This document shows, in pieces, positions 43,481 to 51,791 of a DNA stretch of 64,000 nucleotides. The notes beneath the pieces are model-generated. The model worked only from the letters and a program-made list of their open reading frames with translations, did not search any database and was not told where the DNA came from. A program made the position numbers and the translations under genes. Origin of the DNA: Fusicatenibacter saccharivorans (GTDB taxonomy: Bacteria; Bacillota; Clostridia; Lachnospirales; Lachnospiraceae); contig NZ_JAQEGR010000012.1 in NCBI RefSeq assembly GCF_027667425.1, positions 1-64,000 of the forward strand, given 5' to 3'. Positions within the stretch are counted from its first letter, which is position 1. The number at the start of each line of letters is the position of its first letter.

Positions 43481-44230
43481 ATGGAAAACAGAGAAGAATT
43501 TTTGAAGCCGGGAGAGCGGCTCGATGATCTGCAGAACGGTTACTGGATGATACAGAATCCATCCCTTTTCTGCTACGGAATCGATGCAGTGCTGCTGGCC
43601 TCCTACGCAAAGGTGAAACGCGGGGAGTGTGCGATGGACTTCTGTACAGGATCGGGAATTGTACCGATTCTTTTGAAAGCAAAGACAAACGGAGAGCATT
43701 TTTCCGGGCTGGAAATTCAGGAATACAGCGCCGAGATGGCGCAGCGGAGTGTGAGGTATAATCATCTGGAAAATGAAGTTGAGATTTTCCGGGGAGATGT
43801 GAAGACGGCATCGCAGCAGTTTGGAAAAGAAGTATTTGATGTGGTAACGTGCAATCCGCCGTATATGACAGGACAGCACGGACTGACGAATGCGCTCGAG
43901 GCGAAAACAATTGCGCGGCATGAGGTGCTGTGCTCATTTGATGATATTGCAAAAGAAGCGTCGGCGGTTTTAAAGACAAAAGGACGGTTTTATCTGGTAC
44001 ACCGGCCGTTCCGGCTGGCAGAGATTTTTTCAACGCTGAAAAAGTATCATCTGGAACCAAAAAGGATGCAGCTGGTATATCCGTTCGTGGACAAGGAGCC
44101 GAATATGGTGCTGATTGAGGCGATGAAGGGCGGGAATCCGAGAATTACCGTGGAGAAGCCGCTGATTGTGTATGAGACACCGGGCGTGTATACAAAGGAT
44201 ATCCGGGAATTGTACGGTGATGGAAGGTAG
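43481..44230 (+). CDS. trmN6: tRNA1(Val) adenine-N6-methyltransferase-like protein
   Basis: 249 residues from the ATG at 43481 after AGAGGAAGG (an in-frame ATG at 43421 lacks a site). A class I SAM methyltransferase with motif I DFCTGSGIVPILL and the N6-adenine catalytic motif NPPY in VTCNPPYMTGQ (about residues 142-145). By family (YfiC/YabB) it methylates A37 of a tRNA. The RicT-TrmN6-RsmI order matches the Bacillus yaaT-yabB-yabC neighbourhood. Confidence 0.85.
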   Translation: MENREEFLKPGERLDDLQNGYWMIQNPSLFCYGIDAVLLASYAKVKRGECAMDFCTGSGIVPILLKAKTNGEHFSGLEIQEYSAEMAQRSVRYNHLENEVEIFRGDVKTASQQFGKEVFDVVTCNPPYMTGQHGLTNALEAKTIARHEVLCSFDDIAKEASAVLKTKGRFYLVHRPFRLAEIFSTLKKYHLEPKRMQLVYPFVDKEPNMVLIEAMKGGNPRITVEKPLIVYETPGVYTKDIRELYGDGR

Positions 44231-44350
44231 AAACCCGTACAGACACGCTCTAATACATCGTTATTAAATAGGACACTTGGGGACAGAATTTGCAGGAGTT
44301 TTGAAATAGAAAGAAAATTGCCGGAAAAGATCTGGCAAAGAGGAATCAAT

Positions 44351-45196
44351 ATGGCAGGGAAATTATATTTGTGTGCAACACCGATTGGAAATCTGGAGGA
44401 CATGACCTTCCGTGCAATCCGTATTCTGCAGGAAGTCGATCTGATCGCGGCGGAGGATACGAGAAACAGCATTAAGCTGCTGAATCACTTTGAAATTCAC
44501 ACGCCGATGACAAGCTATCACGAATACAACAAATACGACAAGGGACGCGAACTGGTGCAGAAGCTGCTGGCGGGAACGAACATTGCGTTGATTACGGATG
44601 CAGGAACGCCGGGAATTTCCGATCCGGGAGAGGAACTCGTAAAAATGGCGTATGAGGCGGGAATTGAAGTAACAAGCCTGCCGGGCGCGTGCGCGTGCGT
44701 GACGGCACTGACGCTGTCGGGACTTTCGACGAGAAGATTTGTGTTTGAAGCATTTCTTCCACCGGATAAAAAAGAGCATAAGCTGGCGCTGGAGCGGCTG
44801 AAAAATGAGACACGAACCATGATCGTGTACGAGGCGCCGCATCATCTGCTGAAGACATTGCGAGAACTGCTGGAAACGCTCGGAAATCGCAGACTGACGA
44901 TTTGTCGTGAGCTGACCAAAAAGCACGAGACGGCATGGCAGACTACGATGGAAGATGCCATCACACGCTATGAGCAGGAAGATCCGAAGGGCGAATGTGT
45001 TCTTGTGATCGAAGGCAGAAGCCAGAAAGAAATCGAGGACGAAGCGAAGGCTGCGTTTGAGGAGATTTCGATTGAGGAACATATGAAACGGTATGAAGAC
45101 CAGGGGATTACGCGGAAAGAGGCGATGAAGCTCGTGGCAAAAGACCGTGGCGTGACGAAGAGAGATATTTATCAGTATTTACTGGGAAAAGAATAA
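44351..45196 (+). CDS. rsmI: 16S rRNA (cytidine1402-2'-O)-methyltransferase
   Basis: 281 residues from ATG 44351. Tetrapyrrole-methylase fold: LYLCATPIGNLEDMTFRAI at the N-terminus, AAEDTRN, ITDAGTPGISDPG, and SLPGACACVTALTLSGL are RsmI hallmarks. It 2'-O-methylates C1402 in the decoding centre of 16S rRNA. It follows trmN6 by about 120 bases with a purine-rich ribosome site. Confidence 0.95.
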   Translation: MAGKLYLCATPIGNLEDMTFRAIRILQEVDLIAAEDTRNSIKLLNHFEIHTPMTSYHEYNKYDKGRELVQKLLAGTNIALITDAGTPGISDPGEELVKMAYEAGIEVTSLPGACACVTALTLSGLSTRRFVFEAFLPPDKKEHKLALERLKNETRTMIVYEAPHHLLKTLRELLETLGNRRLTICRELTKKHETAWQTTMEDAITRYEQEDPKGECVLVIEGRSQKEIEDEAKAAFEEISIEEHMKRYEDQGITRKEAMKLVAKDRGVTKRDIYQYLLGKE

Positions 45197-45231
45197 CGAT
45201 ATGCCGGCGGGCAGGAAAGAGAGGAAGAAGT

Positions 45232-46647
45232 ATGAAAATCTATTATCAGCATCCGAATACCTGGTTTGGAGATTGCATGCCATTTGGAAAGGATGACACC
45301 TTTTATCTGTTTCATCAGAGAGATACCAGAGTGCCGTGTCCTTTCGGAGAGCCGTTTGGCTGGGATCTGGCAACAACAAAGGACTTTGTGACATATGAGG
45401 ATTGTGGAGCAGCAATTCCAAGAGGAACCGATGAAGAGCAGGATCAGTTTATTTTTGCCGGAAGTATCTGCGAGGATCGGGAAGGAAAATATCACGCATT
45501 TTATACCGGCTACAACCGGGATTATCCCAAACAGGGAAAACCGTCACAGGTACTGATGCATGCGGTCAGCGAGGATCTGAAACACTGGACGAAAACTCAG
45601 GATACGGTAAAATTTGCTCCGCAGCCGGGATATGATCCGGATGACTGGAGAGATCCGTTTGTACTGTGGGATGATGAATCGGAAAAATATATCCTGATTC
45701 TGGGTGCACGGCTGGAAGGCGACAAGCATAAAACAACAGGAAGAACGGTTTACTTTACATCAGACAATCTTGTGGACTGGGAGTTTCAGGGAGACTTCTG
45801 GGCACCGGATCTGTTTACGATGCATGAGATGCCGGATCTGTTTAAGATGGGTGACTGGTGGTATCTGATTACAACAGAATATTCTCATGCTTCCACACAA
45901 GTGTATCGAATGGCAAAGAGTCTCAAAGGACCGTGGATTGCACCGGATGACGATGCGTTTGACGGAAGAGCTTATTATGCCGGAAGAACCTTTATGTTAA
46001 ATAATCAGAGAATTTTGTTTGGCTGGGTTCCTACACGTGCGAATGAGACAGACAGCGCAAATCTTCGCTATACGCCGGATTCGGACAAGGAAGATTTTAT
46101 CTGGGCGGGAACGTTTGTTGCACATGAGCTGTACCAGAGGAAAGACGGCACACTTGGATGCCGGATCCCGGATACCGTATGGAATGCATTTAAAGATGAG
46201 AAAAAAATTGATGATGTAAAACTGGAAAAAGAATCGGGAAGAGCACTGAAACATGTGCTGACACACACCGGTGACTGTTATCGATATGAAGCAGATGTTA
46301 CGTTTACAGAAGGTACGCGTGGATTCTCGATCGGGGTAAGAGCACAGGAAGCAGATGATGAATTTTATTCCTTTACCTTTGAATGCCCGAAGGATCGTGT
46401 GATTTTCGAAAAATCTCCGAACTGGCCATGGCCGCAGATGAACAATATGGGTCTGGAACGTCTGATCCGTCTGACACCGGGGAAAAAATATCATGTACAG
46501 ATTATTGTGGATGATACAATTGCCACATTATATGTGGATGGAGTTGCCCTGAACACCCGCATGTATACCAGTCCGGGAGAAGGAATCTGTCTGGGAGCCA
46601 TAGATGGAAGTGTGGTATTTGAGAACCAGAGTATTGCATATCGCTAA
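45232..46647 (+). CDS. GH32-like glycoside hydrolase (clan GH-J)
   Basis: 471 residues, no signal peptide. A five-bladed propeller (about 1-310) plus a C-terminal beta-sandwich (about 325-471). The RDP motif is clear in DDWRDPFVLWD (about residue 143), and the acid/base Glu lies in MHEMPDLFKM, where fructosidases usually have E-C-P. The N-terminal nucleophile block, normally WMNDPNG, reads HPNTWFGDCMPF, so the enzyme is divergent. It may cut fructosyl or related bonds of imported sugars; specificity is uncertain. It is 35 bases from rsmI, yet functionally unrelated, and no terminator separates them. Confidence 0.75.
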   Translation: MKIYYQHPNTWFGDCMPFGKDDTFYLFHQRDTRVPCPFGEPFGWDLATTKDFVTYEDCGAAIPRGTDEEQDQFIFAGSICEDREGKYHAFYTGYNRDYPKQGKPSQVLMHAVSEDLKHWTKTQDTVKFAPQPGYDPDDWRDPFVLWDDESEKYILILGARLEGDKHKTTGRTVYFTSDNLVDWEFQGDFWAPDLFTMHEMPDLFKMGDWWYLITTEYSHASTQVYRMAKSLKGPWIAPDDDAFDGRAYYAGRTFMLNNQRILFGWVPTRANETDSANLRYTPDSDKEDFIWAGTFVAHELYQRKDGTLGCRIPDTVWNAFKDEKKIDDVKLEKESGRALKHVLTHTGDCYRYEADVTFTEGTRGFSIGVRAQEADDEFYSFTFECPKDRVIFEKSPNWPWPQMNNMGLERLIRLTPGKKYHVQIIVDDTIATLYVDGVALNTRMYTSPGEGICLGAIDGSVVFENQSIAYR

Positions 46648-46692
46648 AGTGGGAAAAGAATAACAAAAACGGAGGCAGATGCAGGAATACGA

Positions 46693-46827
46693 TTACAGTT
46701 CACTTTGCAATGAAGCACTTGTTATTTCACTGCGTAAGAAAGTGATTCAGGCGTGAGCAGCTCTCCATTTGCGAAGCAAAAGGAGGGCTGCGAATGTTAC
46801 AGTTTGCTAGATATCAGTGAACTGTAA
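46693..46827. repeat. intergenic element with 12-bp terminal inverted repeats, family A copy 2
   Basis: TTACAGTTCACT at 46693-46704 and its exact reverse complement at 46816-46827 bound a 135-bp element. Inside is a 16-bp near-perfect hairpin with GAA loop (46757-46791, GCAGC..GGCTGC). It shares AGAAAGTGATTCAGG (46737-46751) with the element at 14541-14692. No coding capacity; resembles a small non-autonomous repeat. Confidence 0.65.
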
Positions 46828-46917
46828 CGGATTGCTTCTGGGAAAGAGACAGATCATGGACGAAAAGCGGTAAAAGTTTTGTATTATTATATTTTTTTAC
46901 AGAGTTGGAGATTTTCC

Positions 46918-46948
46918 TTGCCCGGTAGCTCCTCCCGTCTGTTATAAT
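46918..46948 (+). promoter_or_regulatory. possible promoter of the MATE gene
   Basis: TATAAT at 46943-46948 with TTGCCC at 46918-46923, a 19-bp spacer. Confidence 0.5.
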
Positions 46949-46985
46949 GGGCGTAATGAAGTTTTTTTGAGGGAGGAAATTTTTT

Positions 46986-48353
46986 ATGTCACAGTCACAA
47001 ACTCAGCGGAGTTCCCGGGTTGATCTGCTTCACGGATCGATTCTGAAATCTCTGCTTCTTTTTGCACTTCCGATCATGGCATCCCGTGTATTTCAGCAGA
47101 TTTACAACACGATGGACACACTGATTGTCGGCCATACACTCGGCGATTCGTCGATTGCAGCTATGGGTGCCTGCTCGTCGATCTATGAAATGATGACCGG
47201 ATTTACGTTCGGCGTCGGAAACGGGCTCGCGATCGTCACGGCGCGATGCTTTGGAAGACAGGAGACGGAACGGATGAAAAAATCCGTTGCATCCTGTATC
47301 GTTATTGGTATTACCGTTACACTGGTGGTCACCGTTCTTGCAACGATTTTCATGCATCCGCTGTTGCGGCTGCTGAAAACACCGGCAGAAATCCTCGAAG
47401 AATCCTACAGCTACATTTCAATTCTATCCGTTTTTCTGTTTGTCATGTTTGCCTACAACCTGTGCTCCGGTCTGTTGGGAGCAATCGGAAACAGCTTTAT
47501 GCCGCTTGTTTTCCTGATTATTTCATCGTTGGTAAACATTGTACTGGATTTGCTGTTTATCCGTTCTTTCGGCATGGGTGTTCGCGGTGCTGCAATTGCA
47601 ACCGTGATTGCGCAGGGAATTTCCGTCGTGCTCTGCCTGATTTATATTGTTACCAAAGCAAAAATTCTGCTTCCGGAAAAACGTCATTTTGAACCGGATC
47701 GCGGACTGTACATGGAGCTTCTGGCACAGGGATTTTCGATGGGATTTATGAGCAGTATTATCTATGTCGGTTCGATTGTCCTGCAGCCGGGCATCAACAG
47801 CCTTGGCTATGAAACAATTGCGGGACACACGGCTGCGAGAAAGCTGTTTTCCTTCTCGATGATGCCGCTTTCCTCGATGGCACAGGCAGTCAACACGTAT
47901 GTGGCACAGAACCGCGGCGCGGACAACTGGGAGCGCGTACGGAAAGGCATTCGCTATGCTTATATTTTCTGCTTCAGCGTGACCGCATGCCTGATTCTTC
48001 TTGTCACGCCGCTTGCACCGACGATGGTTCATCTGATCTCCGGCTCGTCCGACCCGACTGTCCTCGGAAACGGAGCCCGCTACCTCCGTGTAGCCATTCC
48101 GTTCTTCTTTGCGCTCGGCCTCGTCAACTGCAGCCGCCTTGCACTGCAGGCACTCGGAGAAAAGATTCTTCCGCTGCTGTCGAGTTTTATTGAGCTTTTC
48201 GGAAAAATTATTTTTGCGATGGTGTTTATCCCGCGCTACCACTACAGTGCCGTGATCTGGTGCGAACCGATCATCTGGTGCTTCATGGCAGCAGAACTTG
48301 TGATTTCGCTGTATCGAAATCCTTATATGAGAAAAGGAAAGTCTGGAAACTAA
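46986..48353 (+). CDS. MATE family efflux transporter
   Basis: 455 residues with 12 hydrophobic segments in two repeats. The N-terminal SLLLFALPIMASRVFQQIYNTMDTLIVG and later PLSSMAQAVNTYVAQNRGA are MATE hallmarks. It is a sodium- or proton-coupled exporter of drugs or metabolites; the substrate cannot be inferred. A strong GGGAGG site precedes the ATG. It has its own promoter and a terminator on the 3' side. Confidence 0.92.
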   Translation: MSQSQTQRSSRVDLLHGSILKSLLLFALPIMASRVFQQIYNTMDTLIVGHTLGDSSIAAMGACSSIYEMMTGFTFGVGNGLAIVTARCFGRQETERMKKSVASCIVIGITVTLVVTVLATIFMHPLLRLLKTPAEILEESYSYISILSVFLFVMFAYNLCSGLLGAIGNSFMPLVFLIISSLVNIVLDLLFIRSFGMGVRGAAIATVIAQGISVVLCLIYIVTKAKILLPEKRHFEPDRGLYMELLAQGFSMGFMSSIIYVGSIVLQPGINSLGYETIAGHTAARKLFSFSMMPLSSMAQAVNTYVAQNRGADNWERVRKGIRYAYIFCFSVTACLILLVTPLAPTMVHLISGSSDPTVLGNGARYLRVAIPFFFALGLVNCSRLALQALGEKILPLLSSFIELFGKIIFAMVFIPRYHYSAVIWCEPIIWCFMAAELVISLYRNPYMRKGKSGN

Positions 48354-48361
48354 TTTTTTTC

Positions 48362-48419
48362 AAAAACAGAACCCGGGGCAGTCTACAAAAAACGGTAGAT
48401 TGCCCCGGGTCTGTTTTTT
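48362..48419. terminator. bidirectional terminator between MATE and aminopeptidase genes
   Basis: Very strong stem CAGA-ACCCGGGGCA-GTCTAC / GGTAGAtTGCCCCGGGTCTG, with A run before and T run after, serving both convergent genes. Confidence 0.92.
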
Positions 48420-48467
48420 TGACTAAATAAAGGAAGTCCCCTGCTTCTATTGCGAAAAACAGCAGAT

Positions 48468-49712
48468 TTACTCTGCCCAGGTACCATTTACAAAAATATC
48501 GGTTTCGCTTCCATCTTCGCGGATACCTACGATGTGCAGGTCATCCGATCCAACCATAAAGTCAACGTGGATCAGAGAATCATTCACACCTTTTTCCAGA
48601 ATTTCCTCGTTGCTCATCTCCAGAAATCCATCGAGCACCTCAGGGAAACCGGCGCCAGCTGCAACGTGACAGCATGCGTTTTCATCGAAAAGGGTATTAA
48701 AGAACATCAGCCCGGACTGGTTAATCGGAGATTCTTTCGGAACGAGTGCAACCTCGCCGAGCATTGCAGCACCGGCGTCCATGGCGAACATTTTTTTCAA
48801 AACCTCTTCGCCCTGCTCTGCGTGGCAGTCAACGACTTTTCCATCCTTGAAATCGACGGTAAAGTTGTTGATGATCTGTCCCGACCAGCTTAAAGGTTTT
48901 GTGGAAACGAGACGGCCTTCACATTTTCCTCTCATCGGGCTGGTGAAGACTTCTTCGGTCGGCATGTTTGGAACATAGAAGGTGTTGTTCGTATGGTTGA
49001 TATCACCGGCACCGCTCCATTTTGCGCCCGGAATCAGCTCAACGGTGAAATCCGTACCGTTTTTGCTGGTGTAATGCAGCTTGTGGAATGCCTGCTCATT
49101 CAGCCAGCTGGCTTTCTGGGTCATGAGGTCGCAGTGTGCCTGCCAGATCTTTTCTGCATCTTCGCCGTCTTTTAAGTAAACACAGTCGAAAATAGCATCC
49201 CACAGTTTTTCAACAGCAATATCCTCCGGCTCGCCCGGGAATACTTTTTCTGCCCATTTTGGAGAAGCGGCGGCAACGATCAGCCACTGATGCTTTCCAT
49301 CAAGTTGGTCACGGTATTTTTTAATGACCTTTCCACGCATCTGACGAACGGTGGAGAGCAGGTCCGCAGGAATGCCGGCGAGCTCGTCCGGATCGGAGGA
49401 GTCGATGAAAATGCGAACCGGCAGATCAACCGTCATCTGTTTGAAACGCTCTTCTTCCCAGTGCGGAACCGCGCCAAGCGTTTCTGCGGTGGCATACTGA
49501 TAATGCATTTTGTTGATCTCACCGCATTCCCAGATCACTTCCACATAGCTTGCGCCCGCCTGATAGCACTCCTCTGTCACCATCTGGGTAAGCAGAACCT
49601 GATCGACGCCGGCCTGGAGGCGGACACGCTGTCCTTTCTGTACATTTGCGCCGATTTTTACGATCAGCTTTGCATATTCTCTTAATTTTGCCTGAAATTT
49701 TGCTTCATTCAT
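48468..49712 (-). CDS. aminopeptidase, M29 family
   Basis: 414 residues from the ATG at 49712 (after AAAGGAG); an in-frame ATG at 49811 would extend it without a ribosome site. The M29 metal-binding elements are present in VTSPMRGKCEGR-like and NQSGLMFFNTLFDENACCHVAAGAG, and the C-terminus has IHVDFMVGSDDLHIVG, all typical of AmpS/PepS enzymes that release N-terminal amino acids using two metal ions. Cytoplasmic. The phosphatase gene lies 25 bases upstream on the same strand, so they are probably co-transcribed. Confidence 0.9.
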   Translation of the reverse strand: MNEAKFQAKLREYAKLIVKIGANVQKGQRVRLQAGVDQVLLTQMVTEECYQAGASYVEVIWECGEINKMHYQYATAETLGAVPHWEEERFKQMTVDLPVRIFIDSSDPDELAGIPADLLSTVRQMRGKVIKKYRDQLDGKHQWLIVAAASPKWAEKVFPGEPEDIAVEKLWDAIFDCVYLKDGEDAEKIWQAHCDLMTQKASWLNEQAFHKLHYTSKNGTDFTVELIPGAKWSGAGDINHTNNTFYVPNMPTEEVFTSPMRGKCEGRLVSTKPLSWSGQIINNFTVDFKDGKVVDCHAEQGEEVLKKMFAMDAGAAMLGEVALVPKESPINQSGLMFFNTLFDENACCHVAAGAGFPEVLDGFLEMSNEEILEKGVNDSLIHVDFMVGSDDLHIVGIREDGSETDIFVNGTWAE

Positions 49713-49737
49713 GATAAAAGACTCCTTTTTGTGATTT

Positions 49738-50454
49738 TTAAAACTGAAATGGATCATTAAAGGCTCCATAGTACGAAACCGGTTCGCCCGCGGAAAGCAG
49801 ATGATGGACATCGCCGACGGTCTGGCAGCGGAAGTATACTTCGCCCAGCTTGCGTTCCTCGCTTCCGACGATTGTGACGGAAGTCGGTGCCAGGAACATG
49901 CCCTGCCAGAGCTGTACCGGCGTCATATTCAGCAGATGCGACAGTGCCACACAGGTGACGCCGAGATGGCAGAAGCAGACGATGACGGCTTCACGGTTTG
50001 TTTCATCCGAAGCGTGATAGCGGTAGCCGTCGCGTACATAGCCGTAGCGCGCAAGCAGTGCATCGAGTCCGTCGGTCACGAAATGGTAATTCTCGTCCAT
50101 GTTTCCGGTCTGCATGATCGGATTTTTCGTCCAGAGATCCTGGTCATAGAGATCCCGGTTTGCATCGAGCACATCCGGCAGAAAATCCCATGGAATCCGG
50201 CGTTTTCCAGTCTCCGGGTCCAGGACGGGTGCATCAAATTCCCGCAGCCATGGGAGAATTTCAGCTTCACGGCCCGCATTTTTCAGCGTAAAAGAAGCCG
50301 TATCTTTTGCACGGCCAAGCGGAGAACAGTAAAAATCGGTGACATTCCATTTCGCTGTGCGTTTCGAAAGCAGCTCGGCCTCGCGCCAGCCTTTTTCGGT
50401 CAGAGAATCAATTTCATAATTTGGTTCGCCGTGGCGGATAAAAATAATTTTCAT
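49738..50454 (-). CDS. histidine phosphatase family protein
   Basis: 238 residues from the ATG at 50454; an upstream in-frame start at 50565 would cross an operator-like palindrome and is rejected. The RHG motif is in IFIRHGEPNY (about residues 5-8), followed by LTEKGWREAELL, YCSPLGRAKDTA with its second Arg, and the second active His in CFCHLGVT. Phosphoglycerate-mutase-like phosphatase of unknown substrate. It is probably in an operon with the M29 aminopeptidase. Confidence 0.88.
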   Translation of the reverse strand: MKIIFIRHGEPNYEIDSLTEKGWREAELLSKRTAKWNVTDFYCSPLGRAKDTASFTLKNAGREAEILPWLREFDAPVLDPETGKRRIPWDFLPDVLDANRDLYDQDLWTKNPIMQTGNMDENYHFVTDGLDALLARYGYVRDGYRYHASDETNREAVIVCFCHLGVTCVALSHLLNMTPVQLWQGMFLAPTSVTIVGSEERKLGEVYFRCQTVGDVHHLLSAGEPVSYYGAFNDPFQF

Positions 50455-50470
50455 AACGTTCCTTTCTTCG

Positions 50471-50500
50471 TATGTCGAAAAAATGGTGGATTTCGACATA
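50471..50500. promoter_or_regulatory. inverted repeat before the phosphatase gene
   Basis: TATGTCGAAA (50471-50480) and TTTCGACATA (50491-50500) are perfect 10-bp arms with a 10-base spacer, 16 bases upstream of the start codon on the minus strand. Operator or leader hairpin. Confidence 0.45.
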
Positions 50501-50607
50501 GAAAAGTAAAATTTCGTCCCGAAAGATCTGTGCCGGAGCATAAAAGAATTCAGAACTAAGAGCATTTCATTCAGTATATCATAAATAGTCAGATTTGTGT
50601 GAATTTC

Positions 50608-50802
50608 TTATCGGCCTCTCCCCCAGTTCAGCTCCCCGTTGGTAAACTCAGCCCAGTTGTACTGCGCCATGTATTCACCATGGTACTGGTTGATCGCGGA
50701 AAGTTTTCCCTCGCACCAGTCAAAATAGTCACAGGAGACTTCTTCCGGGCAGATCCACAGGCTTCCTCTGGCGGACGCAACGAGCGTTTCACAATGATAC
50801 AC
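50608..50802 (-). pseudogene. remnant of a transcription-regulator C-terminus
   Basis: A 64-codon open stretch with no ribosome site. Its protein contains LSAINQYHGEYMAQYNWAEF, which resembles the C-terminal part of bacterial transcriptional activation (SARP/BTAD-type) response regulators, from memory only. The rest of such a gene is absent, so it is probably a decayed fragment. Confidence 0.4.
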
Positions 50803-50988
50803 TTTTAACGAATAAAAATTTGTGAAGCGGAAGCTCCCTTTTTGATACGCTGCATCTTGAGAGAGTAGCTAGTAGCAGTCCTGTAGGTAGGTGCAAACAG
50901 GAGAAAAATATGCTATAGTAAAAACAGCGTAAGGGGAAACAAAAAGTAATGCAGCAAGAGGAAAGAGGATGATAAACTGTCGGTCATC

Positions 50989-51102
50989 ATGGTCTGTCTG
51001 AACGCTCAAAAAGAAACCGATGATGTATTTCTTCAGATGATGAAGACACTACTTGGTGTTGAAATGCCGGAGAATGAATTTTTGAAATTGATGCATACGT
51101 AA
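50989..51102 (+). pseudogene. short open stretch, possible 3' remnant of a gene
   Basis: An open frame that enters from about 50955 without a start and can begin at ATG 50989, coding for about 37 residues ending NEFLKLMHT. An extended -10-like TGCTATAGT lies near 50920. Protein-like in composition but too short to assign; probably a fragment of a lost gene. Confidence 0.3.
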
Positions 51103-51107
51103 AAGAA

Positions 51108-51150
51108 CAGGCACGATTCCCGAAAAAGGTGATTCGTGCCTGCTTTTTTT
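51108..51150. terminator. terminator between the remnant and the membrane-protein gene
   Basis: CAGGCACGA / TCGTGCCTG stem, followed on the plus strand by CTTTTTTT. It may also end the minus-strand gene. Confidence 0.75.
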
Positions 51151-51601
51151 ACTTTTCTACTTCTTCATACTGGTTGCCTTCCGGGTCACGCAGGTTATCA
51201 TCTACATAAATTTTTCTTCCTTTGGTATCCAGTCTTTCTTTGTAGTCCATAGAGAAGGCGCCTAGTGAAGCGGCCAGAAAGCTAAAAACAATCGTTGCTT
51301 TAGAAAGGTTCTGTAAAAATTTGAGGGCGCCATAAATAATCAGGTTTTTGTAATACTCCAGCCGCAGTCCTTTTTCAACACCCCGTGCAGTGAGGCGGCA
51401 GATAAGCAGAACAACGGCCAGCATAAATGCACCGATAACCAGAAGAAAAATTCCGGCTTCATGATATTTTCCAGGTAAATAGCAGGCGCCGATTACGATC
51501 ATGATCGGGGCAATTAAGGACATGGTAAAAACCATTTCGGCACGAAAGGTAAAAAATCGATACATCAAAAAGATTAAGATTAGGATAGCGATGAAAAGCA
51601 T
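51149..51601 (-). CDS. small membrane protein of unknown function
   Basis: 150 residues from the ATG at 51601, preceded by AAGGAG; the longer reading to 51751 overlaps the divergent promoter. Three or four hydrophobic segments (about residues 2-16, 25-42, 47-66, and a weaker one near 100-117) and a charged C-terminal tail ending NQYEEVEK. I do not recognise the family. It is divergent from the XRE regulator gene, sharing the intergenic region. Confidence 0.75.
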   Translation of the reverse strand: MLFIAILILIFLMYRFFTFRAEMVFTMSLIAPIMIVIGACYLPGKYHEAGIFLLVIGAFMLAVVLLICRLTARGVEKGLRLEYYKNLIIYGALKFLQNLSKATIVFSFLAASLGAFSMDYKERLDTKGRKIYVDDNLRDPEGNQYEEVEK

Positions 51602-51680
51602 ATTAGTTTTCTCCTTCGTAATGTTATAAATGATATAAAGCTTTTTTGCAGAAAAAGCAGATGAATTTGTGTGAAAAATT

Positions 51681-51709
51681 TTGCATATTTTGGATTTTTC
51701 CTGTATACT
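51681..51709 (+). promoter_or_regulatory. promoter of the XRE regulator gene
   Basis: TTGCAT at 51681-51686, 17-bp spacer, TATACT at 51704-51709. Confidence 0.6.
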
Positions 51710-51791
51710 TAGATCAATGTCGACAGGAAAACAGCATTCTGCCCAAGCCATCGGATATTTGCTGTTGTCCGGAAAGGAACTTTGATACTAC

